From JAQUBU01 sp036677685 (GTDB taxonomy: Bacteria; Bacillota; Syntrophomonadia; Syntrophomonadales; Syntrophomonadaceae): a stretch of DNA of 64,000 nucleotides. Location of the stretch: assembly GCA_036677685.1 (NCBI GenBank), contig JAVBWA010000034.1, positions 1-64,000 of the forward strand, written 5' to 3'. The notes beneath the pieces are model-generated. The model was given only the letters and a program-made list of their open reading frames with translations. It was not told where the DNA came from and did no database searches. Position numbers and translations under genes: made by a program. Shown piece by piece: positions 8,210-15,639 of this stretch. Numbering within the stretch: the first letter of the stretch is position 1; every line of letters begins with the position of its first letter.

Positions 8210-9955
8210 TTAAGATATCCTCAATGGGTCGGCCCGATTTATTGTTATATTCTCTAACTTTATGAATTTTTTACCAAGTTCAGGATCAAATTGAGAACCC
8301 AAGTTTTCCCCAATTTCCTCGAGCGCTTCCTCAGAACTCATAGGCAACTTATATGCTCTCCCGTTCGTCATTACATCATAAGCATCTGCAAGTGACAGCA
8401 TCCGAGCATACAATGGAATTTCGTCTCCCTTAAGCCCTAATGGATAACCTTTTCCATCCCATCTTTCGTGATGTGTTAAAACCGAATACGCTATTGAAGT
8501 TAATTCGGGAGAATTGCTTACTATCCGATAGCCAATTTCAGAATGTCTTTTCATTATCTCCCACTCTTTTTCGGTTAATGTTAGTGGTTTATTCAAAATA
8601 CTATCAGGTATTCCGATTTTACCTATATCATGCAAAACGCCCAATAATTTTAAACAATCTATTTCACTAGCAGACAAGCCGATTTCCAGTCCAAACTGGG
8701 TTAGATATTTTACTATTCTTTGGGTATGTTCCTCTGTTTCATGACTTTTAGCCTGGAGTGCTTTCCCCATAGAAATAATTAACGAACTGCGTGTACTCGT
8801 ATTAACAAGCAGTTTATTCCTATACATGTTGTCTTCTGCTTCTTTTATCACGGTTATTAAATTTTCAGAAGCATTAGATTTCGTGGATATTCCAATTGAA
8901 ATATCAATTTGAAAAGGTAAATTCATGTCTTTTAATTCTCTGGATTCTTCCTTTATTCTAATAGCAATATTGCTTACTTCTTTTTTATCGGTATTTGGTA
9001 AAAGTATTATAAACTCGTCTCCCCCCCAACGAGCAGTAACATCCTCCTCGCGGGCTACCTTTTTTATTATTTGGGCTACCTTAATCATAATTTTATCTCC
9101 GGCACAATATCCAAAAGCATCATTTGCTAATCTTAATCCATTAATATCTCCGATAAGAACACTTAATGGGAAAATATCTTTTTTAATATCGTATCTTAAA
9201 AGCTCTTCCTCAAAATATGCCCTATTATATAGACCGGTTAATTTATCGTGTAAGCTCAGGTATTTAACTTCTTGCTGTGCGTTTTTTGAATCTGTAATAT
9301 CATGGACCGAACAAATTGCACCGATTGGATTATTAAATATATCAAATAATGTGGAAGCCTGAAAAGATATAAATGCTCCTTTTGGGCCAAGAGTTGGACA
9401 ATGCGTCTCCTCGGAAAGATCTTTTATATGTTCTTTTTTATCTAAGATCAAATCTATTAACATTTTCTTTTTTGTCCCATAAAAAGGAAGAGAATATGCT
9501 AAGTCTCCTTTTCCTAAAATACTCTCGGCATTTATTCCCGTTAAATTTTCCATTGCTTTATTCCAGGCAATTACTTTTCCATGGTTATCTATAGCAAAAG
9601 TTGCATCAGGGAAACATTTTATAACGCTTATTAATTTATCTTTCTTTTTTGCAAGTGCGCTAATAATCCAAGCTATTAATATAAACATAAATGCTCTAAA
9701 AACCGAATCAGTAAGAATAGCACTGTGTACAATATAATTGCTGATTATATGAAATACACCTAAAAAAATCGCCACATAAATTGCTTTTCGATAAAAATAA
9801 ATACCTGCCAATATTATGGGGATATAAAAAGCATGTGTATAGATGATGTCTTTCCCCAAAAATATATTGAAATATATGGTCAAAAATATACACACTGCGA
9901 TGGACATTAGAAAAAGCCCAAGCTTTAAGTGTTTTTCATTTTTTGAACGTTTCAA
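8210..9955 (-). CDS. Membrane PAS-GGDEF-HD-GYP c-di-GMP protein
   Basis: This 581-residue protein starts with about four transmembrane segments (residues 10-105). A PAS domain follows (near 110-220), then a GGDEF domain with an intact WGGDEF site near residues 307-312, and a C-terminal HD-GYP domain with HDIGKIGIP near 440 and HHERWDGKGYPLG near 497. GGDEF domains make c-di-GMP and HD-GYP domains hydrolyse it, so the protein may do both or use one domain as a sensor. Catalytic motifs of both look intact. The PAS domain and membrane region suggest sensing of an envelope or redox cue. It is monocistronic. Confidence 0.88.
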   Translation of the reverse strand: MKRSKNEKHLKLGLFLMSIAVCIFLTIYFNIFLGKDIIYTHAFYIPIILAGIYFYRKAIYVAIFLGVFHIISNYIVHSAILTDSVFRAFMFILIAWIISALAKKKDKLISVIKCFPDATFAIDNHGKVIAWNKAMENLTGINAESILGKGDLAYSLPFYGTKKKMLIDLILDKKEHIKDLSEETHCPTLGPKGAFISFQASTLFDIFNNPIGAICSVHDITDSKNAQQEVKYLSLHDKLTGLYNRAYFEEELLRYDIKKDIFPLSVLIGDINGLRLANDAFGYCAGDKIMIKVAQIIKKVAREEDVTARWGGDEFIILLPNTDKKEVSNIAIRIKEESRELKDMNLPFQIDISIGISTKSNASENLITVIKEAEDNMYRNKLLVNTSTRSSLIISMGKALQAKSHETEEHTQRIVKYLTQFGLEIGLSASEIDCLKLLGVLHDIGKIGIPDSILNKPLTLTEKEWEIMKRHSEIGYRIVSNSPELTSIAYSVLTHHERWDGKGYPLGLKGDEIPLYARMLSLADAYDVMTNGRAYKLPMSSEEALEEIGENLGSQFDPELGKKFIKLENITINRADPLRIS

Positions 9956-10386
9956 AGCAGCTCACCTCCAATAATGATATTCTAGCTTATGCTATTTGAT
10001 ATACTTGGGATAAAATATATTATTTTCTAATTCACTAACTTCCGGTGTAAAGATGTTTAATTTAGTTTTCCAGGAAAATTTTAGGATAACTATATGGAAG
10101 AGTTTATAAAAACAACTTTACATCATATATTGAAAAATCTCATCAACATTTTTTGCCCGATTATACGATAATGTGACACAGGACATGGTTATGGGATTAT
10201 GTAAAATATGCGGGAAAAGACGAAATACGCGGGAAAAGACGCGGGAAAGACGCGGAGACGGCTCTCGTGTCTTTCCCCCAAAAGACAGTAAAACCGTCCC
10301 CATGTCTTAACAGGACATTGTCAAATCATTAAGAAGTGCATTCAATCTATATAAAAACTTGGATTCTAAACTGCCGAAAATTTCCT
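9956..10386. repeat. Intergenic region with short GC-rich tandem repeats
   Basis: No gene is supported. At 10208-10255 the unit CGCGGGAAAAGACG occurs in imperfect tandem copies. It is followed by GACGG, GTCTTTCCCCC and ACCGTCCCCATGTCTT, which can fold back on one another. Such GGGGACGG/GTCT-rich modules look like REP-type intergenic repeats; related scraps occur near 8168, 32829 and 63008. Confidence 0.4.
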
Positions 10387-11607
10387 TTAATTAAGCTCTG
10401 AGTTTATCCCTTCTTCGTTTTCTCTATTTCGAAAATATAGGTAAGAACATAAAAATATCAAGCACACGCCACATGCCGCCATTAAAATGAAAATAGAGCT
10501 TAGATTCAATAGAATGCCAAATATACCGTAAGCAAGCGGAAGCGATGTATTACCTATTAATGTTGATACACTAAACACTCTTCCAGTCATGTAGCCCGGT
10601 GTATATCTTTGCAGCAAAGATTGCCAAAATACAGATGCACCGGCAACACAAGCCCCGATAATCATCATTACCGGCATATAAGCCTCTACGCATACTATGC
10701 TTAGAAACTGTAAAATACTGATTACTATAAAGCAAAGTCCCACTATCATGATAAATGAAAGCAAGGTTCGTTCGTTTACAGAAACTTTCTTTTTAATGCT
10801 CATAAATACAGATCCCGCAAACAACCCAGCTCCCAACATCATCTCCAGAAAGCCAAGGTTATTTACGCCATTTCCCTCAAGACCTTTGGCTAAAAACGGA
10901 AGTGAAACCGTTAAGCTTCCTATAAAAAGATGTGCTAAGGCAATAACCAAGAGTATTAAAACAATATGCTTTTGACTTTTGATAAAATTTATACCTTCAC
11001 ATATTTCTTTCCGGATGTTTGCCTTTTCATCGGAGTTTCTATAGGTTTTGTTTATTTTTATAAAACAGGCAAGAAATGCAGAAATAAAGTAAGAAATACT
11101 GTTTGCCCAAAACACCCATGTCAACCCAAGCGTACTAACCGCTATCGCTCCCAACAGAGGTCCTGCCACAGTGCAAATACCGCCAACCATTTGACTCATT
11201 CCATTTGCTTGATTCAAATTCTCTTTTTCAACTATTTCAGGAATAATCGCCTGCATGGCAGGATCAAAAAAAGCTGTGGCTAAAGACAAACAGAATCCGA
11301 TTAAAAAAACATGCCATACTTCAAGGACCCCAATCATCGATAAATACGATATGACAAGTACAAGGCAGCCTCGGATAATGTCGGTTGCAACCAGCATGGT
11401 TTTCCGCTTCCATCGGTCGGTCAGGGCTCCGGCAAAAAAGCCGAAAAGAAGTCCCGGAAGTACTGATACCAATAAAAAAAATCCCATGATAGAAGGAGAA
11501 TTGGTTTTCTGCAAAATCCACCATGCCAGTGCTATGGCATAAAACTTATCTCCTAATTGGGATACGATCTTTCCCAGCCAGAGGAAAGTAAAGTTCTTAT
11601 TAATCAT
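10387..11607 (-). CDS. MFS efflux transporter
   Basis: This 406-residue protein has about 12 transmembrane segments. It shows the MFS start FLWLGKIVSQLGDKFYAIAL and the loop 2-3 motif GALTDRWKRKT near residues 60-70, as in MefA-like and Bacillus multidrug exporters of the DHA3 group. It is expected to export a hydrophobic compound using the proton gradient. It lies 90 nt downstream of a MerR-family gene on the same strand, with a MerR-type promoter between them (11641-11671), so it is probably induced by the compound the regulator senses. Confidence 0.85.
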   Translation of the reverse strand: MINKNFTFLWLGKIVSQLGDKFYAIALAWWILQKTNSPSIMGFFLLVSVLPGLLFGFFAGALTDRWKRKTMLVATDIIRGCLVLVISYLSMIGVLEVWHVFLIGFCLSLATAFFDPAMQAIIPEIVEKENLNQANGMSQMVGGICTVAGPLLGAIAVSTLGLTWVFWANSISYFISAFLACFIKINKTYRNSDEKANIRKEICEGINFIKSQKHIVLILLVIALAHLFIGSLTVSLPFLAKGLEGNGVNNLGFLEMMLGAGLFAGSVFMSIKKKVSVNERTLLSFIMIVGLCFIVISILQFLSIVCVEAYMPVMMIIGACVAGASVFWQSLLQRYTPGYMTGRVFSVSTLIGNTSLPLAYGIFGILLNLSSIFILMAACGVCLIFLCSYLYFRNRENEEGINSELN

Positions 11608-11640
11608 CTTTTGGCCAACCTTTCTATAACTTTACTGTTT

Positions 11641-11671
11641 ATCATCAACTATAAAGTTATAGTCAGGTCAA
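11641..11671 (-). promoter_or_regulatory. MerR-type promoter and operator for the MFS gene
   Basis: On the minus strand TTGACC (11671-11666) and GATGAT (11646-11641) are 19 bp apart. The 16-bp perfect palindrome ACTATAAAGTTATAGT (11648-11663) sits between them. A 19-bp spacer holding a dyad is the hallmark of MerR-activated promoters, in which the regulator untwists the DNA upon ligand binding. Confidence 0.7.
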
Positions 11672-11697
11672 GTATTTGTTTTATATATCCTTCTTTC

Positions 11698-12219
11698 TCA
11701 GTGCCTGCTGCACTCCCGGATATGTTTTATATCTTCGTCGGCTACACCTAAAAATTCCAGAAAAAACTGATGGGAATCCGGTGAATTTTTCTCGAACTGG
11801 ACATGAAAATGATTCAATGTTTCATCATCAAGCCCGGTGGATTTTAGTATTGAAACAAGCGTTTGGATATCCAACGGCATTTTATGGTCAGTTTGATTTT
11901 TCGCTTTAAGCATTTCAACAATCAGCTTTTGTTGAAGTCTTAAATACCTTATTTCATGGTTCAACTCATTTAAGCGTTTTTCTAAAATATTACTTTCATT
12001 AATGCCATCGGTATCAAGTATATCCTTTATTTGATTCAGAGGTACCCCCGCTTCGCGAAAGGCACATATCTGGCTCAGACGTTTTTTGTCTTCTTCGGAA
12101 TATTGCCTGTAATTACCCTGAGTACGCCCGGAAGCGGTTAACAATCCAATAGTATCGTAATATAGAAGAGTACTTCTGGAAAGTTTAAACTCGCGGCATA
12201 ATTTTCCTATTGAATACAT
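11698..12219 (-). CDS. MerR family transcriptional regulator
   Basis: The 173-residue product begins MYSIGKLCREFKLSRSTLLY, a MerR winged-helix start. It continues with RTQGNYRQYSEEDKKRLSQI (wing and second helix) and a coiled-coil region near residues 80-118, then an effector-binding tail that I cannot match to a specific ligand class. It probably activates the adjacent MFS gene through the spacer palindrome at 11648-11663. Confidence 0.88.
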   Translation of the reverse strand: MYSIGKLCREFKLSRSTLLYYDTIGLLTASGRTQGNYRQYSEEDKKRLSQICAFREAGVPLNQIKDILDTDGINESNILEKRLNELNHEIRYLRLQQKLIVEMLKAKNQTDHKMPLDIQTLVSILKSTGLDDETLNHFHVQFEKNSPDSHQFFLEFLGVADEDIKHIRECSRH

Positions 12220-12445
12220 GTACCCACCTCCATAAAAGTTACTACAGTGACCCTATAAGCTCCGAATTTTTTTATTGCATATTTCAATTAGAGTACAACA
12301 ATACTGTTTAAAATAGGGGACGGGATACCAACTCGCCATGCTCACTTTTTAGCTGGCGTTTTTCACATCCCTTGGCTCACTTATAGTTTAGCGTTTATAT
12401 ATTTGCCTGCCCAACAAAAGATAATAAGCTCAATGCAAAAGTATT

Positions 12446-12497
12446 TTACGTAATTTAAGTAATTATTATTGATATTACGTAACTTACGTAATATAAT
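12446..12497 (+). promoter_or_regulatory. hicAB promoter with palindromic operators
   Basis: TTGATA (12469-12474) and TATAAT (12492-12497) are exactly 17 bp apart. The perfect palindrome ATTACGTAACTTACGTAAT (12474-12492) fills the spacer. A second, one-mismatch copy (TTACGTAATTTAAGTAA) lies at 12446-12462. This is the layout expected for autorepression by the HicB antitoxin complex. The rest of 12220-12445 holds no gene. Confidence 0.75.
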
Positions 12498-12531
12498 ATT
12501 CATAGACTATAGAAAGGAGGTTACATAAGCG

Positions 12532-12708
12532 ATGAAACGACGGGACTTGATTAAGAAACTTGAAGCCAACGGATTCAGTAAGGTAAGAGATGACGGAGAC
12601 CACACAGTCTACAGAGCTCCGAATAAAAGAGCCGTACAAGTCCCAAGACACCGAGAAATCAACGAAAACACAGCAAGGCAAATCCTAAAAGCTGCGGGGT
12701 TAGTATAA
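12532..12708 (+). CDS. hicA: HicA-family mRNA interferase toxin
   Basis: The 58-residue protein reads MKRRDLIKKLEANGFSKVRD and then DGDHTVYRAPNKRAVQVPRH. This is the dsRBD-like HicA fold, with the catalytic histidine in the G-D-H-T-V-Y segment (residue 24). HicA toxins cleave mRNA independently of the ribosome and are blocked by HicB. AGGAGG lies 11 nt upstream. The hicB gene follows after 80 nt. Length and motifs are complete, so the toxin looks functional. Confidence 0.88.
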   Translation: MKRRDLIKKLEANGFSKVRDDGDHTVYRAPNKRAVQVPRHREINENTARQILKAAGLV

Positions 12709-12788
12709 TCCCGCAGACCTGGGATTTTAATATAAAAACATAATATAAATATTCTTAAAAAATTCGTATTAGAAAGGGGGATAAACAG

Positions 12789-13169
12789 ATGGTTGAATAT
12801 GTCTATCCTGCTGTATTTGAACAAAACCTTGATAACAGTTATACTATTACTTTTCCTGATTTACCTGGTTGTATTAGTGAAGGCAAATCTTTAGGCAATG
12901 CAATAGATATGGCACGAAAAGCCTTAACACAATGGATTGAATATTTAATTGACGAGAAAGAAACTATTCCTACCCCAAGTGATACAAAAATAATAACAGA
13001 ATTAAACAACAATCAATTTGTGAATCTTATCCATGCTGAGATACGTGATAACCGCGCAGTACGGCGTACAGTAAGTATACCTGGATGGTTGGATTCAAAA
13101 GCTGCCGATGCTGGCATAAGTTTATCCAAGGTACTTCAGGACGCATTAAAAGAAAAATTCAAGGTATAA
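12789..13169 (+). CDS. hicB: HicB-family antitoxin
   Basis: The 126-residue protein has the HicB RNase H-like N-domain: YVYPAVFEQNLDNSYTITFP, then DLPGCISEGKSLGNAIDMAR, near residues 4-43. Its C-terminal segment VRRTVSIPGWLDSKAADAGISLSKVLQDAL resembles a ribbon-helix-helix DNA-binding tail. It should neutralise HicA by covering its active site and repress the operon through the ATTACGTAA palindromes. It is preceded by AAAGGGGG. Confidence 0.88.
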   Translation: MVEYVYPAVFEQNLDNSYTITFPDLPGCISEGKSLGNAIDMARKALTQWIEYLIDEKETIPTPSDTKIITELNNNQFVNLIHAEIRDNRAVRRTVSIPGWLDSKAADAGISLSKVLQDALKEKFKV

Positions 13170-13198
13170 GATACCACGCTAATTCAAGATATAAAAAG

Positions 13199-13228
13199 CG
13201 GTGAAGGTTATAAGCCTTCACCGTTAAC
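13199..13228 (+). terminator. Hairpin after hicB
   Basis: CGGTGAAGG (13199-13207) and CCTTCACCG (13215-13223) form a 9-bp stem with a 7-nt loop. The following T-rich tract is weak, so termination is plausible but may be inefficient. Confidence 0.55.
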
Positions 13229-13306
13229 CTTTTGGCTGCAACTCTAAGGTTATCTGGGATTTACAGCTGATAAGGTTTAAAAGTTCGGGTTGGGGCAGCC
13301 ATTTCT

Positions 13307-13546
13307 TCAATCCTCAATATCCGCATCATTGATCCTGGGGTCGTCCAGGAATTCGCCAATAGTTATGCCTAACCCGTCAGATATTTTTATTAATGTCACC
13401 AGCCTGGGGCTTTTACTTTTACCCTTAAGGATACTGTCAACTGTTGATTGAGTTAAACCAGCCAAATTAGCCAGTTTGTTTATACTTATTCCTCGCTGTC
13501 TGCAAAGGTCCACTATTCTTTGAGCTATTGCTTCGCCTAAAGTCAT
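13307..13546 (-). CDS. XRE-family transcriptional regulator
   Basis: This 79-residue protein is a single helix-turn-helix domain of the Cro/CI type: GEAIAQRIVDLCRQRGISIN, then KLANLAGLTQSTVDSILKGK near residues 23-42. It is transcribed away from a second XRE gene at 13696. The 150-base gap between them holds two related 14-bp palindromes, which suggests shared or mutual control. It ends in an acidic tail (INDADIED). Confidence 0.88.
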   Translation of the reverse strand: MTLGEAIAQRIVDLCRQRGISINKLANLAGLTQSTVDSILKGKSKSPRLVTLIKISDGLGITIGEFLDDPRINDADIED

Positions 13547-13565
13547 TATCCCACCTCAATAATCT

Positions 13566-13652
13566 AACGGTTAATCGTTAAAAATAGTTTACCAATAGTT
13601 GTGAGATATATAACGAAAAATCGTTGACAATGGTTTTGGTAAGAAATATACT
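13566..13652 (+). promoter_or_regulatory. Promoter and paired operators between divergent XRE genes
   Basis: On the plus strand TTGACA (13624-13629) and TATACT (13647-13652) are 17 bp apart. AACGAAAAATCGTT (13612-13625) overlaps the -35, and AACGGTTAATCGTT (13566-13579) lies near the divergent gene. Both fit the 14-bp dyad AACG-N6-CGTT, consistent with a repressor that controls both directions. Confidence 0.65.
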
Positions 13653-13695
13653 GATTTTAACGAAATTTAGTTAATTGTGGGAGAGGGGGATAAAT

Positions 13696-13950
13696 ATGGT
13701 CCGTGCCATCAAGCGATACCGCCAGCTCAAGGGGTGGAGCCAGAGCCGCCTGGCTCGGGAGTCGAAGGTATCGCAAACCTACATCTCGGAACTGGAGGCC
13801 GGTAAGTGGAGTCCTAACCTGTCGGTTCTGCGCAAGCTGGCTGCCGCCCTGGAAGTTAAGGTTTCCGCTCTCCTGGATGATGAAGTCGAAGGGGGTGATG
13901 AGGATTATACACAGGGCTATGGAGGAAGGATTAAAATCAGGATTCGATAA
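13696..13950 (+). CDS. XRE-family transcriptional regulator
   Basis: The 84-residue protein (from ATG 13696, after GAGAGGGGG) reads MVRAIKRYRQLKGWSQSRLA and continues through RESKVSQTYISELEAGKWSP, a standard Cro/CI helix-turn-helix near residues 15-45. A short linker follows it. Its end overlaps the next gene by about 50 bases, implying coupled translation. Its promoter carries the AACG-N6-CGTT dyads shared with the divergent regulator. Confidence 0.88.
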   Translation: MVRAIKRYRQLKGWSQSRLARESKVSQTYISELEAGKWSPNLSVLRKLAAALEVKVSALLDDEVEGGDEDYTQGYGGRIKIRIR

Positions 13951-14308
13951 TGGGGAGCGGTCGGCCTTTGATGAAGAATTCAAAAGACACTGCCTGTCTT
14001 TTTATGAACTTTCGGACACCCTGGGGCAGGTGGATTTTCTGATTCGCTTCCTGGGCGGTTTGATTTTCCGGCTGGCGCAGCATTCGAATGTTGAGAGGAA
14101 TAGCTCCATCCGGATTCTTCGCGACCCTGATGAGATAACCGGGTACATATTTAAGTATGAAGCGGATTTTGTGATGCTCACCTCCCCGCAGTACATGCCG
14201 GTCGTTATTAAACGTAAGGATTTTGGATGGATAAAGGATAAGGATGAGTTTGCCGACTGGCTGATGGTGCACTGGAGAACGGAAATGCTGGTTGTTATGG
14301 TCATATGA
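13898..14308 (+). CDS. Hypothetical protein coupled to an XRE regulator
   Basis: I do not recognise this roughly 136-residue protein. The frame opens upstream inside the regulator gene, but ATG 13898 is the best start: GAAGGGGG lies just before it and the overlap is then only 53 bases. The sequence is soluble, without signal or membrane segments, and contains FDEEFKRHCLSFYELSDTLG and a C-terminal segment rich in Asp/Lys and Trp. Co-transcription with the XRE gene suggests a partner or effector of that regulator, but nothing in the sequence proves it. Confidence 0.6.
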   Translation: MRIIHRAMEEGLKSGFDNGERSAFDEEFKRHCLSFYELSDTLGQVDFLIRFLGGLIFRLAQHSNVERNSSIRILRDPDEITGYIFKYEADFVMLTSPQYMPVVIKRKDFGWIKDKDEFADWLMVHWRTEMLVVMVI

Positions 14309-14761
14309 AGAGAAATGAGCTAATGACTCACACAGATATATTGGGGCTGGTCTGATTGACACAATTAAAGGACCAAAAACGAAGCAGGTAAGTCTATTAT
14401 GCAAAATATGACAAATACAGTACACTTGTGTTAGAATGATAAAGAATCTGATATTGTGTTGAAAAGGAGCATTAAGTCCAGTGAAGATTACTTTTAACCT
14501 GTAGTTCTATAGTAATTCCATACCGCTTTAGCTGCAGATTTTTTCTGTAGTCTATTTTGTTGTGCGATTATACACGGGTTAAGAGTATGAAGGTTCTTTT
14601 TATATCCATACAAAAGGGGGAAGTGTCCCCTGTTATCGGTATATTAAAAAGTCCCGGCAGGTACTCTATCCTGCCGGGACTTTTTTTATTTTTTCAAACT
14701 GTTGAAGCTGCTCCGCAGTTTCTTCCGGTGCTTAAATTATGAATACGAGGAGAGATTATTT
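14309..14761 (+). other. Gene-free stretch ending in a strong terminator
   Basis: No coding region is supported in 450 bases. A strong intrinsic terminator at 14646-14690 has no gene immediately upstream, so a short non-coding transcript is possible. One copy of the GAAGCTGCTCCGCAGTTTC hairpin repeat ending CGGTGCTTAAA lies at 14704-14737. Confidence 0.45.
14646..14690 (+). terminator. Strong intrinsic terminator
   Basis: GTCCCGGCAGG (14651-14661) pairs perfectly with CCTGCCGGGAC (14670-14680) around an 8-nt loop and is followed by TTTTTTTATTTTTT. The A-run before it makes it potentially bidirectional. Confidence 0.9.
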
Positions 14762-14947
14762 ATGAAAAAACGCACTTATGATATTACTCCGCCAGTATGT
14801 TCCTTCTGTTTTGCCGGACTACGCAATAGGAGGGAATTAGATCTGGTTTATGAAAACAATACAATGGAAGGTGGAATATCTGTCACTGCCAAAAGCTATC
14901 CGGTACTGCAGAAAATGCGGTACAAAAACGGAGTATGTATCATCTGA
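14762..14947 (+). CDS. Possible small ORF overlapping the DUF1062 gene start
   Basis: A 61-codon frame with a good Shine-Dalgarno (AGGAGAG, 7-8 nt before ATG) reads MKKRTYDITPPVCSFCFAGL at its start and contains one C-x2-C pair. It overlaps the start of the DUF1062 gene by 98 bases in another frame. The downstream gene has a poorer ribosome binding site, so this ORF may act mainly by translational coupling. It resembles nothing I know and could be chance. Confidence 0.3.
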   Translation: MKKRTYDITPPVCSFCFAGLRNRRELDLVYENNTMEGGISVTAKSYPVLQKMRYKNGVCII

Positions 14948-15455
14948 GATGTTTCGTGTAAACGCCCAACGGAAAAGTTTGGATGTTTGGCTTATATACC
15001 GGTGTTCCCGCTGTAAAACAACATGGAACTCAGCAATTTGCAGCCGCGTGAATCCGAAAGCCATAGGCGAAGAATTGTTGGGAAAATTCCAAAACAATGA
15101 TACTGAACTTGCAAGGCAATATGCCATGGACAGCGATTTGCTGATGAAAAACGGGGCTGAGATCGAGCCGCCTGTCTATAAAATCGTTGGCAATGATGTT
15201 GATTTTACAGAGGACGTACAAGTGAGGATAGTCAAGCAATACCCGTCTAATCTTATTAGACTTTCTAAAATACTTCGGGAAAAGCTGTCTTTGTCAAAGA
15301 AAGCCTTTGATGAACTGGCAGCCGGTGGAGTAATACAGCTTGAGGATGGGCGGGATATTCACAAATGCAAGTTGAAACACGAGCTGGTAGTGAACATTTC
15401 CGGAAAACGTGCCTTTTCTAAAATATTAGATTTTAAGGAGAAGCAAAATGCCTAA
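14850..15455 (+). CDS. DUF1062 family protein
   Basis: The 201-residue protein has the DUF1062 pattern: an N-terminal four-cysteine zinc ribbon (YCRKCG near residues 19-24 and YRCSRCKTTWN near 50-60) around FRVNAQRKSLDVWLIY, then a helical region ending in a basic C-terminus. The function of the family is unknown; the ribbon and basic tail suggest nucleic-acid or ribosome binding. Its stop overlaps the start of an L35 gene by 8 bases, so the two are translationally coupled. Its own start has GGAGGG 15 nt upstream, a long spacing. Confidence 0.75.
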   Translation: MKTIQWKVEYLSLPKAIRYCRKCGTKTEYVSSEMFRVNAQRKSLDVWLIYRCSRCKTTWNSAICSRVNPKAIGEELLGKFQNNDTELARQYAMDSDLLMKNGAEIEPPVYKIVGNDVDFTEDVQVRIVKQYPSNLIRLSKILREKLSLSKKAFDELAAGGVIQLEDGRDIHKCKLKHELVVNISGKRAFSKILDFKEKQNA

Positions 15456-15639
15456 AATGAAAACCCATAGAGGTGCAAAAAAAAGATTTAAATTAAGCAA
15501 AAGCGGAAAAGTAAAAAGATCACACGCTAAAACCAATCATAACGCCGGTTCAAAGAGCAATAGGCAGAAGCGGCGTTTGCGTCAGGCAGCTTACGCAAGC
15601 AAAGCAGATTCAGCGAATATCAAAAAGCTGCTTCAATAA
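15448..15639 (+). CDS. rpmI: 50S ribosomal protein L35
   Basis: The 63-residue basic protein reads MPKMKTHRGAKKRFKLSKSG and has the KVKRSHAKTNHNAGSKSNRQ KRRLRQ block typical of bacterial L35, a 50S subunit protein. Normal rpmI lies between infC and rplT; here neither is present. Instead the gene is coupled to a DUF1062 zinc-ribbon gene. AAGGAG precedes the ATG at good spacing. This is probably an additional, paralogous L35 or a relocated single copy; the rest of the genome would decide. Confidence 0.92.
   Translation: MPKMKTHRGAKKRFKLSKSGKVKRSHAKTNHNAGSKSNRQKRRLRQAAYASKADSANIKKLLQ

Noticed and set aside
9373..9594. Open frames on the plus strand opposite the GGDEF/HD-GYP gene
   Set aside because: They lie antisense to a clearly coding gene, lack ribosome binding sites and resemble nothing.
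12484..12681. Minus-strand frames opposite hicA
   Set aside because: They are antisense to the recognisable HicA toxin and its promoter.
13703..13897. Upstream extension of the hypothetical gene at 13898 to 201 residues
   Set aside because: The extension lies wholly inside the XRE regulator gene in another frame, with no start signal.
14309..14430. Phage or integrase remnant after the XRE pair
   Set aside because: A short open stretch (GLIDTIKGPKTKQVSLL) is not recognisable and ends quickly; nothing supports a prophage.
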